A DNA stretch of 64,000 nt from CAWAHD01 sp963781785 (GTDB taxonomy: Bacteria > Planctomycetota > Planctomycetia > Isosphaerales > Isosphaeraceae), in the NCBI GenBank assembly GCA_963781785.1, contig CAWAHD010000002.1:1550001-1614000 (forward strand). The letters are read 5' to 3'. The notes beneath the pieces were generated by a model, which worked only from the letters and a program-made list of their open reading frames with translations, was not told the DNA's origin and searched no databases. Every line of letters starts with the position of its first letter. Position 1 is the first letter of the stretch. Position numbers and translations under genes: made by a program. Positions 9,105 to 19,468 of the stretch are shown piece after piece.

Positions 9105-11296
9105 TCAAGAGCCGAACTCGTCGAGCCCCGCGCCGGGCACGGCTGGCCGGCCGCGTTGCTTGGCATTCAGCTTCCAAAGGTGGAACAACAAGAGCCCCGA
9201 GAACAGCCCGCTCGCCGCGATCCAGCCGCCATGATAAAGCCCTTCCGCCGGATTGCGATAGATCCAAGGCACGATCAACGCGGACCACGGAGCCGTCAAG
9301 AGCCAGCCCTGCGAGACGGCAAAGGCGTTGTTCAGGAAGTGAAACACGATTCCGGGAAGGATGCTCCGGCTGCGTACCGCCAGCAAACCGAGCACGATTC
9401 CCAGCAGGGTCGCATTGAAGAGCTGCTGGAACAGGCTCAACAGGACGTGGAGAAAGCCAAACATCAAGGCCGACAGCAAGATGGCCGAACGCGTCCGGTG
9501 CTGGTGCTCCAGCCCCGAAAGAATGAAACCGCGAAAAGCAAATTCTTCGCAGACCGCCGGTATCAAGGCGAAGACCAGTACCGTGACGGCGAGGCTGCGG
9601 GACTGGCCGATCATCTGTCCCAGCGAAGTCTTGATCAGCGACGAGATCGGGAAGAGCCACTCGACCACCGGTCTCAGCTCACTGACGAGCGGATTCAGGG
9701 CGATAACGAGCGCTACGGCAATCAGGATGTAGCGCGGCTCGGGCACGGTCAATCGCAGAGTTCGCGCCGGGTCGGACGTGAGGAACAGGGCCATCAAGAT
9801 GGGAGGGATCAATATGATGAGCTCACCCGCCGCCACACTGGCGGGGTTGAGCCCCAACCCATTGAATGCCAGATACAGGAGCAGGAACCAGGACAGCGTG
9901 AGGATCAAGGCAAAACACAGGGTCGCCTGGCCGCCCGTCGGCAATGGCTCGCGATCCCTGAGCAAGTGGCGGAACCACGACGACAGAGTGAAGTGCTCGG
10001 CCTCGCGGAACAGGACCTCCTCGCGTTGAAACTGGTCGATCGCCCATCGCAGTGCGACGGCGCCATAAATCAAGGTCGGCACGAGCACCGGCAAGAAGAA
10101 CCGCATTGCGAGGTCGTAGTCGCCGAGGATCAAGGCCCGCAAGAGCAGGGCCACCCCCGTGATCGGAACCAAGCTGTAGAACAGATCGAGCTTGACCCCG
10201 GCGCCAGGGTCAGGAACACGAGCGGCAGGCACACGAGGTAAAGCGGGGTCATGTAGTACTGACCCTCCTTCATGCTGCGTGCGAGGATCGCCAGCGACAG
10301 GCAGAGGGCGCTGAAGAACGCCGCCAGGGGGATCAAGAGCAAGACCATCCAGAACGCCGCTTGCAAGGTTGGCGGCGCGATGACGGCGGCGGCGGCCCGG
10401 CGGCCCGGGTCGGCCGACATCGAGCCCAAATTGTGAGCAAGCTGGATTCCGGTCAGACCCATGCTGAGCAGGTTGAGGATCGCCGTCATCACGCTCGCCA
10501 GCATCACCGTCAGGAATTTTCCCAGGACCAGCTCGGTCCGGCTCGCCGGGCTGATCAGCAGGGTTTCCATCGTGCCGCGCTCCTTCTCGCCAGCACAGAG
10601 ATCGATAGCCGGGTAGAACGCGCCCGTGAGCGACATCATGACCAGCAAGAACGGAAACAGCCGGCTCCAGACAATCGATCCCAGCTCGCGCGCTGTGGCC
10701 ACATCCACGGCCTTGACCTGGATCGGCTCGCTGTAGCTCTCGGTCTTCTTGTCGCGCTTGAGCCGCCCGGCAACGATCCTCTGCCTCCAGCGCAACAGCA
10801 CTTCCTTGAGCCGGAGGTAGGTGATCTGGCTGGTCTCGTCGATGCTCTTGTACTTGATCGGGATGTCGATCTCCTTTTCGCGCCGGAGCTGGGCCTCCAG
10901 GTCAGGCGGAATGATCATCACCGCCGAGACCTCGCCGCCGCGGATGGCTTGCTCGGCGCGACGAGGATCACTCCAGGGGCCTGACGCCAGCTCGGCCTTG
11001 ACCAACAGCTTCTCCGCCTCAACCGGCGAATCGAAGAGCGCGGGGTTGAAGCCTTCGCCCCGGGAATTCAAGAGCGGCGGCGCTTTCGACAAGAACTCGG
11101 CGCCCACCACAACCACCACTCGCGCCTTCTGCTCAAGCGCCGCACCAAACTTGATGACGCCGATCCCCAGCATGGGATAAAGCAGGATCGGCAGCACGAA
11201 AATCATGAAGAGGGTGCGCCGATCGCGGACCTGGTCCCGCACCTCACGACGGAAGATGATATACAGATTCGACCAGTTGAGGGTGGGCCCGGTCAT
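9105..11296 (-). CDS. ABC-2 type permease (NatB-like) fused to a CPBP intramembrane protease, frameshifted
   Basis: The N-terminal part (10200-11296) is an ABC-2/NatB permease. It has R-R-E-V-R-D-Q-V-R-D-R-R-T-L followed by a first helix, a large extracytoplasmic domain, and the E-K-E-R-G-T-M-E-T-L-L motif before its helical bundle. The C-terminal part (9105-10200) is a CPBP/Abi membrane protease with E-E-F-A-F-R-G (near 9545) and F-H-F-L-N-N (near 9340). One missing G in the run at 10196-10199 separates them. Restoring it gives L-A-P-G-V-K-L-D-L-F-Y-S-L, and this fusion type is known in planctomycetes. The complete protein would be about 730 residues. It follows its ATPase gene and probably exports a cation or small peptide (inference). 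Confidence 0.85.
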
Positions 11297-11374
11297 GGGT
11301 TCACAAATCCGGTGCTAATGCGGGGGCTACGGACTGCTCTTGGGGGCTCTAATCTGTGACGCGAGCCGTTCCTC

Positions 11375-12162
11375 TTACGAATGCCGCCAATCCGTACCGG
11401 CGTCGATTGCGGCCGGGGCGGCGGCCGAGTCGGCACGCTCGACCAGGAAGAAGAATAGCTCTTCCAGGTCGGCCTGGTCAAACCGCTCCAGAAGCTCTCT
11501 GGGCGAGCCCTCGGCCTGGAGCCGGCCCCGGTGCACGATGGCGACCCGCTCGCACAGCTTTTCGACCTCGTGCATGGAGTGAGTCGAGAACAGGATGGTC
11601 TTGCCGCGTTCCCGCAGCTCAAGGATGTTCTGGAGTACCGCCCGGGCCACAAGCACATCCAGCCCCGAGGTCGGCTCGTCGAAGATCAACACGGGGGGAT
11701 CGTGGACGATCGTCCGTGCAATCGACACCTTCTGCTTCATGCCGGTTGACATCTTCGAGCCCAGGACGTCGCGGAAGTCGTTCATCTTGAGCCAGTCGAA
11801 GATCGCTTCCATCCGCGCGCGAGCCGCTCGTCGGGCAAGCCGTAAAGCTTGCCGAAGTACTCGACGAGCTCCCAGGCCGTCATCCGGTCGTAGATCCCCG
11901 TGCTGGCCGACATGTAACCGATGCTGGCACGCACCGCCTGAGGGTCGGTCACCACGTCATGGCCGGCAACGATCGCCCTGCCGCCGGTGGGCTTGAGGAC
12001 GGTGCTCAAGATCCGAAGCGTCGTGGTCTTGCCGGCTCCGTTGGGGCCCAGAAGCCCGAAGATCGCTCCCGGCTGGCACGCGAACGAGATGTCGGATATC
12101 GCGGCGACCCAGCCGCGCTGATAATCGAGAAAACGTTTGCACAACCCTTGAACCTGGATCAC
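11375..12162 (-). CDS. ABC transporter ATP-binding subunit (NatA-like), frameshifted
   Basis: The first half (11820-12162, GTG start at 12162) has Walker A G-P-N-G-A-G-K-T-T. The second half (11375-11812) has the signature S-T-G-M-K-Q-K-V-S-I-A and Walker B P-V-L-I-F-D-E-P with T-S-G-L-D, then the H-loop S-T-H-S-M-H. The frames join if one base is added in the GC-rich stretch near 11809-11818, between P-D-E-R-L-A-R and M-E-A-I-F-D-W. The restored length of about 262 residues is normal for this family. It sits between mqnC and its permease on the same strand and energises that permease. Confidence 0.87.
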
Positions 12163-12305
12163 GAATCGCGTCCCGGCGGTTTGCCAGAGCGGCCTCGCTC
12201 GTTTGATGCTGCCCTCGACAAAAGGCTCAACCCGGCACCTCGCCTTCCGCGTGATCTAGGGCGCCGGCATTGCGGAGAACCGCCGGAATCGCCCGTCTCG
12301 TCCTG

Positions 12306-13414
12306 TCAGCCGGCGACCGCCTCGAGTCGGGTTTCGGCCGGCACCTCGTCTAGATAATCATAGAATACGTTACGCTGACGAGGGATATAACCCGCTTCAC
12401 GAATTGCGCCCTTGATCTGGTCGAGCGACAGGTGATAGACCGTCCCGGCCGACGATACGACGTTTTCCTCGATCATCAGGCTGCCCATGTCGTTAGCGCC
12501 AAAAAAAGCGCAACCTGGCCAATCTTCGGTCCCTGAGTCACCCAGGACGACTGGATATTGGGCACGTTGTCGAGGTACAGCCGCGAAAGGGCCTGGGTCT
12601 TCAAATACTCGAATGCCCCCGCGGCCGGAACGTCGGCCATATCGGTGTAATCGGGCTGGAACGTCCAGGAGATGAACGCCGTGAAGCCGCCGGTCTCATC
12701 CTGGACCCGGCGGACCCGCTCGAAGTGCTCAACGCGCTCTTCAAGAGTCTCGATGTGCCCGAACATCATCGTCGCCGTCGACCGGCCCCCCAGCTCGTGC
12801 CAGGTCTGGTGCACATCCAGCCAGTCGTCGGTCATGACCTTGCCGCGGGTGATCTCGGCGCGTACCCGGTCCACCAGAATCTCGGCACCACCACCGGGCA
12901 GGCTTCCCAGCCCGGCGTCCTTGAGCCGGAAGAGAACCTCGCTAAGCGGCCGTTTCGACACCTTGGTGAAGTGATAGATCTCCGGTGCGCTGAAGCCGTG
13001 TACGTTCACCTGCGGAAAGTGCGCCTTGATGTCGCGGAGCAGCTCTTCATACCACTCGAGCTTCAGATGCGGATGCAAGCCTCCCTGCATCAAGATCTGG
13101 TCACCCCCCAGGGCCACTGTCTCGCGGATCTTTTCGAGCAGGACTTCGCGATCGAGCACGTAGGCCTCGGTGTCGCCGACCTTGCGGTAGAATGCGCAGA
13201 AGTCGCAGACGGCCGTGCAGACGTTCGTGTAGTTGATGTTACGGTCGATGTTGTACGTGCGGAACGGCTCGGGATGGAGCCGGCGGCAGACCGAGTCGGC
13301 AGCGTGACCCAGCTCGAGCAAGGATGCCGAGCGGAACAACTCGACCCCTTCATCGAAGCTCAGCCGGCAACCGTCAGCGGCGCGGCGCAAGATTGCCAGG
13401 GCGGTGGAAGACAA
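12306..13414 (-). CDS. mqnC: Cyclic dehypoxanthinyl futalosine synthase (radical SAM), frameshifted near its end
   Basis: MqnC is a radical-SAM enzyme of the futalosine menaquinone pathway. It cyclises dehypoxanthinyl futalosine. The family core is clear: R-N-I-N-Y-T-N-V-C with the cluster-binding C-x3-C-x2-C (C-T-A-V-C-D-F-C-A-F-Y-R), then G-G-D-Q-I-L-M-Q-G-G-L-H-P and P-G-G-G-A-E-I-L. A TTG start at 13414 follows AAGGAG and overlaps the end of mqnA by 41 bases. The reading frame breaks in the seven-A run at 12501-12507 (seven T on the coding strand). Eight would give G-Q-V-A-L-F-F-G-A-N-D-M-G-S, joining the C-terminal piece that ends at 12306. A homopolymer error is likely in a gene this conserved. 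Confidence 0.93.
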
Positions 13415-14207
13415 GGCTCACTCCTTGGGGTGCCAGGCCGAGCCAAGCCGCCTTCGCGGCGAATTGCATGAGTCCCGCCAGCTCGGGCTCTCCCAGGTCA
13501 TAAGATAGCACGCGCGTCAAATAATCGTAACACGTTGCAGAATCGAGTCCCAGACGAAGCCCGTGCATCCTCGCCAGCTCGGCCGCGTGAGCCAGCCCCA
13601 TGGCGCGGCTCTGCTCGAGAGCGGCCGGCAGGTCGTCAAGCTCGACTCCGCCACGCGCCACCCAGAGGGCGAACACGAAGGGCAATCCCGTCAGCTCATT
13701 CCACGCCTGGGCCAGGTCAACCACGTTCAGAAACGGCGAGTGCGGGACTCGCATTGCTCGATCCCCGATGACCAGCACGGCGTCGGCAGTGCTCTCGAGC
13801 GGCGACACGCCCATCGGAAGCTCTTCAATGCGGGACGGCTGTACCGCATGCTGCTCGTCCAGCCAGATCCGCGCCAGGACCTGGCTGGTCCGAGACCCGG
13901 CATCGAGCGCCAGCCGCTCAACCTGATGCCACGGAACCCGCCCAAAGAGCTTGACGCTCCGGACCGGCCCACGCGCCGCGATCGCAAAACCCGGAATGAT
14001 CTCGTACCCCAGGCCGACGCCACGGAGGTACTCGATCGACGGGATCAGTGCGACATCCAGATCGCCGGCAGCCAATTGCTCTGCCAGCTTGCTCGGCACA
14101 TCCATCGACAGCCGTACGCCCGGTGCATTCTCACAAAGTCCATAATATAATGGCTTTGCATTCAGATAGCTCACGGCCCCAACGCGAATCGGCGTCAGCA
14201 TTGGCAT
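13374..14207 (-). CDS. mqnA: Chorismate dehydratase, menaquinone biosynthesis
   Basis: MqnA converts chorismate to 3-enolpyruvylbenzoate, the first futalosine-pathway step. The 277-residue protein opens with R-V-G-A-V-S-Y-L-N-A-K-P-L, the family hallmark, and has D-V-A-L-I-P-S-I-E-Y (near residue 60) and the P-F-V-F-A-L-W segment (near 170). ATG 14207 follows GAGGAG with about five bases between. ATG 14201 is an alternative. It is the first gene of the leftward operon with mqnC, so the organism likely makes menaquinone by this route. Confidence 0.93.
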   Translation of the reverse strand: MPMLTPIRVGAVSYLNAKPLYYGLCENAPGVRLSMDVPSKLAEQLAAGDLDVALIPSIEYLRGVGLGYEIIPGFAIAARGPVRSVKLFGRVPWHQVERLALDAGSRTSQVLARIWLDEQHAVQPSRIEELPMGVSPLESTADAVLVIGDRAMRVPHSPFLNVVDLAQAWNELTGLPFVFALWVARGGVELDDLPAALEQSRAMGLAHAAELARMHGLRLGLDSATCYDYLTRVLSYDLGEPELAGLMQFAAKAAWLGLAPQGVSLVFHRPGNLAPRR

Positions 14208-14473
14208 CCTAGCTCCTCGATCCCGGAGACGTACCTGTGCGGGCTCCCGGCCGCAGACGGAGAACATCAAAGACCCAGCGAGTTGATTGAACTTTCAGAA
14301 TCTTTTGAAATTCTAGTCCGGCGGCGAGAAATCGCAAGTGGGCACTCCGCCGCGATGCCTGAGCGCAACGATGGAGATCGGTCAAATGCGGCAGGCTGGC
14401 TGCTGGAACAGATGGTCCGGCCAGAGGATAATTGCAGCAGGTCTCGCCCCACTACCCAGGGATATCGATCAAA

Positions 14474-14731
14474 ATGGCTCCTGAAGAGCTGCGCGACGCG
14501 ACCAAGGAACGCCCGTTCGAGCCGTTTCGCCTGGTGATGAGCGACGGCGTCGCATATGACATCCTTCATCCCGACCTGCTGATGGTCGGGCAGAAAACCG
14601 CTGTCGTCGGTCTGGTAGGTGATCCCGCCCAAGAGTTCTATGATCGGACGATCAAGATCGACCTGAGCCACGTCGTCCGGATCGAGCCCGTTCCGCCGGC
14701 CCCGCCGCCGGGGACGTTTCGTTTGAAGTGA
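14474..14731 (+). CDS. Small conserved-looking hypothetical protein
   Basis: An 85-residue acidic protein, with a start at ATG 14474 chosen because the upstream codons in frame look random. It begins M-A-P-E-E-L-R and contains R-P-F-E-P-F-R-L-V-M-S-D-G, a pattern I associate with short planctomycete proteins of unknown role. The end is Pro-rich (P-P-A-P-P-P-G). There is no membrane segment or catalytic motif. It stands alone between the mqn operon and the exonuclease. Confidence 0.6.
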   Translation: MAPEELRDATKERPFEPFRLVMSDGVAYDILHPDLLMVGQKTAVVGLVGDPAQEFYDRTIKIDLSHVVRIEPVPPAPPPGTFRLK

Positions 14732-14915
14732 CGCCGAGCGTGGTCTTGGCACTCCCTTGCTCACCGTGTAGGAAGAGCATCGGCTAGGGTCCCCGACCGG
14801 CCGGTAGGCGGCAGTGAGCCAGGCGACCAGCAGTCGAAAACCTGCCTCGTTGAGGTTGGCGTAACGCCGCAATGGCTCGATCGAGCAATCGGTGCTGGTC
14901 ACGGGTAGAGGCAAC

Positions 14916-15527
14916 ATGTCCGCCGGGCGCCAGAAGTGGCTGCCCGGCTTGTCGTTTAACAACAAAGCGCGGATGCGGATTACGCACGACTACTATGCGA
15001 TCGTGGATCTGGAGGCGACGTGCTCTAACGACGGGGCCGTGCCGCGCCACGAGATGGAGATCATCGAGATCGGTGCCGTCATGCAGAGCTCCCGCACGTT
15101 CGAGGTCGAGTCCGAGTTCCAGACCTTCGTCCGCCCGGTCCGCCACCGGGAGCTGACCGAGTTCTGCACCGCATTGACCGGGATCACCCAGGACGACGTC
15201 GACGCTGCGCCTCCTTTCCGCGAGGCGCTCGAGGCGATGAAGGAGTGGATGTACGGGTTTGGCGACTCGCTGTTCTGCTCGTGGGGTGACTACGACCGGA
15301 AGCAGTTCCTCCAGGACTGCGAGTTCCATCGGGTCGCCTACCCGTTCCGCTCCGAGCACCTGAACCTCAAGGCCGAGTTCGCCCGCGCCCTCGGCAATAA
15401 GAAAAAGCTGGGCATTGCCGAGGCGCTCCGCCACCTGGGTATGGATTTCGACGGCTCGCATCACCGCGGCCTCGACGATGCCCGGAACATCGCGAGAATC
15501 GTGCGGCGCGTGTGCATCGGGGCATGA
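14916..15527 (+). CDS. DEDDh-type 3'-5' exonuclease (ERI-1/KapD-like)
   Basis: The protein has the exonuclease motif I D-L-E-A-T-C (near residue 30), the E-I-I-E-I-G-A-V segment, motif II around C-S-W-G-D-Y-D, and motif III H-H-R-G-L-D-D-A-R-N, which together define the RNase T/DEDDh superfamily of two-metal 3'-5' exonucleases. The length (203 residues) fits a stand-alone ERI-1/KapD-like enzyme acting on single-stranded RNA or DNA ends. The start is ATG 14916 after TAGAGG. ATG 14973 directly before the domain is also possible. No operon partner is obvious. Confidence 0.82.
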   Translation: MSAGRQKWLPGLSFNNKARMRITHDYYAIVDLEATCSNDGAVPRHEMEIIEIGAVMQSSRTFEVESEFQTFVRPVRHRELTEFCTALTGITQDDVDAAPPFREALEAMKEWMYGFGDSLFCSWGDYDRKQFLQDCEFHRVAYPFRSEHLNLKAEFARALGNKKKLGIAEALRHLGMDFDGSHHRGLDDARNIARIVRRVCIGA

Positions 15528-15644
15528 GCCGGACCAGGCGCTGCGTCGGACCAGGTGGGAATGTAGGTTATACTCGGAATCGTGGTACACTCCGTGCCCC
15601 GAGGGCAGGTGAGCTTGGTCGTCCGGCGAAGAGAGGGGAGCGCC

Positions 15645-15992
15645 ATGAGTGGAGCAGGGTCGTGGTACCTGGTACAGCAACTGGCGATTCAGTTGCCGGT
15701 GTTCCTCGTGTACCTCGCCGGCGCGATCCTCGGCCTCGCGTTGCTGGACCGCGCGCGTCTACCGGCGATCCTATGCGCCACGGGCTGCGCGCTCATGCTT
15801 CTGGCCTCCCTGGCGGTGACGAGCATCCAGTTCGTACTCTTGCAGCGGATCGGCGTTGGGTCGATGGCGCAGTATGCGATGATGTCCTCCGCGGTCGGCT
15901 TTGTCGGGATGCTCGCCCGGACCGTGGGGACGGCGCTCGTCGTCGCCGCGGTCTTCATCGGCCGGAGGCGCGGACCAGATGGCCAGGCCTAA
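15645..15992 (+). CDS. Small four-helix membrane protein
   Basis: A 115-residue hydrophobic protein with segments near residues 10-32, 38-58, 75-90 and 90-108, ending in basic residues (F-I-G-R-R-R-G-P-D-G-Q-A). The start ATG follows AGAGGGGAG. A leader element before it recurs before the gene at 16389 (see findings). The next gene overlaps its end. Function unknown. Confidence 0.6.
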   Translation: MSGAGSWYLVQQLAIQLPVFLVYLAGAILGLALLDRARLPAILCATGCALMLLASLAVTSIQFVLLQRIGVGSMAQYAMMSSAVGFVGMLARTVGTALVVAAVFIGRRRGPDGQA

Positions 15993-16247
15993 CGAGCGCC
16001 GGCGGCGGGCCTCGTTGCCGGGCTCGCGGCCGGAGCCGCCAGCAACAACGAGGCATCGTTCTGGGCGTGGGGTTGCAGCAGCCTGGCACTCGGGCCCTTG
16101 GCCTCACTCGGTCTGGGAATCGCCTGGCAATTCGCCATCCTGATGGCCTCCGGCCGCTGCTCGAGTTATGCTGGGCTGGTTGGCGTCGGGCTGCTCCTCA
16201 ATGGCATCGCCGTCTACTGGGCCTTGTCTGCGTTCCTCCCAAGGTGA
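15979..16247 (+). pseudogene. Small membrane protein with a disrupted frame
   Basis: ATG 15979 overlaps the end of the preceding gene and encodes M-A-R-P-N-E-R-R-R-R. One frame away, from about 16008 to the TGA at 16245-16247, runs a hydrophobic sequence A-G-L-V-A-G-L-A-A-G-A followed by two further helices and the end W-A-L-S-A-F-L-P-R. Adding one base in the CGG-repeat near 16003-16010 joins them into an 89-residue membrane protein coupled to its upstream neighbour. Whether it is a real defect or an indel error is open. Confidence 0.5.
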
Positions 16248-16388
16248 GGGCGACGGCGGCCGGATCGTGCTGAACTCGCGCTCCAGCGGACCCGGCCCGC
16301 AACGGTGCTTCGTGGTACAGTCGGGGATCATCCTCGGCGCGCCGGGTCGGGCCGGTGAGCTTCGTCGTCAGGCTCCGGAGGACGTACC

Positions 16389-16933
16389 ATGGATCTTGCG
16401 AAAGTGTACCCGTACGTGGCCCCAGTCGGTTACATTGAGGTGGCTCCGAGCGGGCCGGATGGGTTCTTCCTGCCTATCGGTCACGACGTCTTCGCCATAC
16501 TTGTGCACGACCTCGATGGCCTCAGCCGGAATGTCCTGCCGGACGAGTTAGCCGAAGCCGCGCTGGGCGCGACGGAACTGCACCGGCGGGCGCTCGACAA
16601 CCTGGAGTCGCTAGCCGCGGGACCGGACATCCAAAAGTCCATGCACCAGGGGCCCGACGGCATGCCATTCATCCTCTGGGTGGGTCACTGGCTGACCGCC
16701 TCGTGCATCCGGCTTCCCGGTCTGCACGCCTTCGCCTCCCCGCTGCTGAAGGCCGATACGCTGTGTGTCAGCGTGCCGCAGCGAGAGGCGATGCTCCTGT
16801 TCCCCCTTGGCACGCGGGAGCAGCGGAGCCAGATGCGGGCGCTGATCCGGGCGAACGAGGCGGCGCGCGCAAGCCGGTCACCTGGGAGTTGTTCACGCTG
16901 TCCGCGGCGGGACTCGAGCCGGTCGTGGAATAG
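16389..16933 (+). CDS. Hypothetical protein with a frameshifted C-terminus
   Basis: The protein starts M-D-L-A-K-V-Y-P-Y-V and continues for about 160 residues without a motif I recognise. Near 16865 the frame shifts: the sensible C-terminus (A-R-K-P-V-T-W-E-L-F-T-L-S, ending at TAG 16931-16933) lies in another frame. The shift falls in a GCGGCGCGCGC repeat, consistent with slippage by two bases or loss of one. It is preceded by CGGAGGA and by a leader related to that of the gene at 15645. The region upstream (16248-16388) holds no gene. Confidence 0.6.
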
Positions 16934-17133
16934 CCGGCGGAATCGGCGTTTCCTTGCTGGGCTATTGCTTCTACCACTACTGTGATGGCTTGGAGAAGGG
17001 TGCTCGGGACCTGCAGAGCGTCCCCGCGGAGTCATTCACCGCAAGGCGGTAGGCTGAGCTGATCCAAAACGGGAAGTGATCGAGACAAATGGGTTACTCG
17101 ACGCCTTGACGTGCAGCATCGGAGACCTGCGCC

Positions 17134-18305
17134 ATGCCCAGCGCGGCATTGAGACGGTGCCTGATCAGCACCCTCGTCTTGGGGAGCGTGCTACTGCCGG
17201 GCGGATGCCGGGGGCCCAGGCAGCCGGACGCCCAGATCGCGTACGACCGCGCCAATCAACTGCTCGACGAAGGGAAAACGGAAGAGGCGATCAGGCTGTT
17301 CCGCCAGGCGATACGGCTCAAGCCGGATTTCGCCGATGCGTATTACGAGCTGGGCTCGGCGCTCGAATTGCAAGGAAAATGGCAGGAAGCGATTGTCGAG
17401 CTGAGCGAGGCCGTCCGGCTGAGGCCCGACGATGACGAGGCCCACTACAATCTCGGCCACGCTTTTCTGGAGCAAGGCGATCTCGACGCGTCGATCCGCG
17501 AGCTGTGCGCCGCGATCCGGCTGAGACCCGATTTCGCCAACTCCCACGTGAATCTGGGCAGGGCTTTGGATCGCAAGAAGCAACATGAAAAGGCCGTCGC
17601 TGCCTACCGTAAGGCGCTGCGCCTCGCGCCCAAGATGGGGTGGCTCATGCCAACCTCGGCGTCGCCCTGGTGCGGCTCGGGAAGCTGGAGGAAGCCATCA
17701 CCGAGCTCCGTACGGCGATCCGGATCAGGCCCGATGACGCGTTGACCCATTACAACCTTGGCACTGCGCTGGCCGACCAGCACAAGCTCGCTGAGTCGGT
17801 CGCCGAATTCCGCGCGGCGATCCGGATCGAGCATGACTACGCCGACGCCCACAACAACCTGGGCACCGCCCTGCATGAGCAGGGAAAGCTCGATGAAGCC
17901 GTCGCCGAGTTCCGCGCGGCGATCCGGATCAGGACCGATCACGCCGGAACCCACCTCAACCTCGGGCTCTCGCTGGTCAGCCAGGGCAGGCGGGACGAGG
18001 GGATTGCCGAATACCGCGCGGCGATTGGGCTCGAGCCCGACAATCCTCTGGTGCACTACAGTCTCGGAAGCGCCCTGAGACAGCAGGGGGCCCTGGGTGA
18101 GGCGATCCTCGAATTCCGCGAATCGATCCGGCTCAAGCCCGACTTCGCCGAGGCCCACTATGTCCTCGGCTATGTCCTGCAACAGCAGGGGAAGACGACG
18201 GCTGCGATCGCGGAGCTCCGCACTGCCCGCGAACACGCCAAACCCGGCTCGGAGCTCGAGCGCCAAATCCGGCGGGCACTGAGTGAATCCGGGGCCGAGC
18301 AATAA
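17134..18305 (+). CDS. TPR-repeat lipoprotein, frameshifted in the middle
   Basis: The N-terminus has a lipoprotein signal: a hydrophobic run followed by L-L-P-G-G-C. About ten 34-residue TPR units follow, each carrying a variant of A-I-R-L-R-P-D-F-A-x-A-H-x-N-L-G, so the protein should act as a periplasmic or outer-membrane scaffold for protein-protein contacts. Near 17630 the frame changes. Restoring one G (A-A-G-G-A-T instead of A-A-G-A-T) joins K-D-G-V-A-H-A-N-L-G in a continuous TPR. The restored length is about 390 residues. The repeats are regular on both sides of the break, so the break is recent or artefactual. Confidence 0.82.
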
Positions 18306-18583
18306 GAGTCGGCCTTCGATCTTGAATGGCTGTCCTTGCGCTTCTTTCATGAATGCGCCGCTCCAGCGCGCTGAACCATCGACGATTGCGCTGTACCGTT
18401 CGGCGGATTCCTTCGATTGCAGCAAGTCCAGCGGGTCGATCGCGGGGCAAGCGCCGGTGGAAACGCGCTACCGGCCCTTGTCGTCACTCCCGGCTCCTGC
18501 GATATTTGTTTGATCAGTCCGGGCGGCGCAGCCAGGCGGGCCGTAAGGTGTTCGGCCGGACGGCAGCTTCCAGGAGACCTCTT

Positions 18584-19468
18584 ATGCAGCCTTTCCGAAC
18601 CATCCTGTTTGCTGCTGACTTTTCCGCAAACTCGAAGGAAGCCTTCGACGTGACGTGCTCACTCGCCGTCGAGAACAAGACCCGGGTGATTGTGCTGCAC
18701 GTGGTTGAGCCGAACTTTGTCCCGGACGAGCCAGCGTATCTCCACGATCCGAACGTTCACTTTGTTTCCAAAAGGGGTGAAGGCGACGTCGAGGCCTTGA
18801 GACAGAAGCTGAGCGAGGTCTACGCTCCGAATCATCCCATCGACGTGGCGTTCGACATCAGGCAGGGAGATGCAACAGCCGAGATCCTCCTCGTCGCTCA
18901 GGAAATCGGCAGTGACCTGATCGTTACGGGAACGCACGGGCGTACCGCAGATCGCTGGCGGCTGGCCGGGAGCGTGGCCGTCGCCGTATTGCACGGTGCT
19001 CGTTGCCCGGTGCTGGCCCTGCGCTCGCACGAGGCCCCGTACTCACCCGAGCGCATCGAGCGCATCCTGCACCCCACGGATTTCTCGCAGGAGTCCCAGC
19101 GAGCACTTCACGTCGCGCGTTCGCTCGCCCGCGATCTCGGGGCCAGGCTCATCATTCTGTACGTAGAAACTCTGGAGATCGTCACGGAGGAGACAGAAGC
19201 CCCGCCGCTCGACGCAAAAGAGTACGAAGACGCCCTGGAGGAGATGCGCAAGCGGCTCGATGGAGCCGACCTGAAACATCCCGTCGAGACGCGAATCGCG
19301 CGCGGGTTTCCGCCGGACCAGATCCTTGCAACAGCCAGAGACTCCGGGTGCGGCCTGATCGTGATGGGAACGCACGGGCGGACTGGATTGCTCCGGAGCT
19401 TGATGGGAAGCGTTGCCGAATCGGTCCTGACCAATGCCGAGTGTCCGGCGATGATCGTGAAGCCTTGA
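18584..19468 (+). CDS. Tandem universal stress protein (two Usp domains)
   Basis: 294 residues make two UspA-type nucleotide-binding domains. Domain one (about residues 4-145) has I-L-F-A-A-D-F-S at its first strand and the ATP-loop I-V-T-G-T-H-G-R-T. Domain two (about 155-294) has I-L-H-P-T-D-F-S and I-V-M-G-T-H-G-R-T-G-L-L-R-S-L-M-G-S. Both glycine-rich loops look intact, so both sites may bind ATP. ATG 18584 follows CAGGAGA. It is a cytoplasmic stress protein, free-standing here. Confidence 0.9.
   Translation: MQPFRTILFAADFSANSKEAFDVTCSLAVENKTRVIVLHVVEPNFVPDEPAYLHDPNVHFVSKRGEGDVEALRQKLSEVYAPNHPIDVAFDIRQGDATAEILLVAQEIGSDLIVTGTHGRTADRWRLAGSVAVAVLHGARCPVLALRSHEAPYSPERIERILHPTDFSQESQRALHVARSLARDLGARLIILYVETLEIVTEETEAPPLDAKEYEDALEEMRKRLDGADLKHPVETRIARGFPPDQILATARDSGCGLIVMGTHGRTGLLRSLMGSVAESVLTNAECPAMIVKP

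Noticed and set aside
8739..10241. A 500-codon plus-strand frame over the ABC-CPBP and amidohydrolase region
   Set aside because: Composition is Arg/Gln-rich without folds or motifs. The minus strand carries clear ABC and CPBP motifs.
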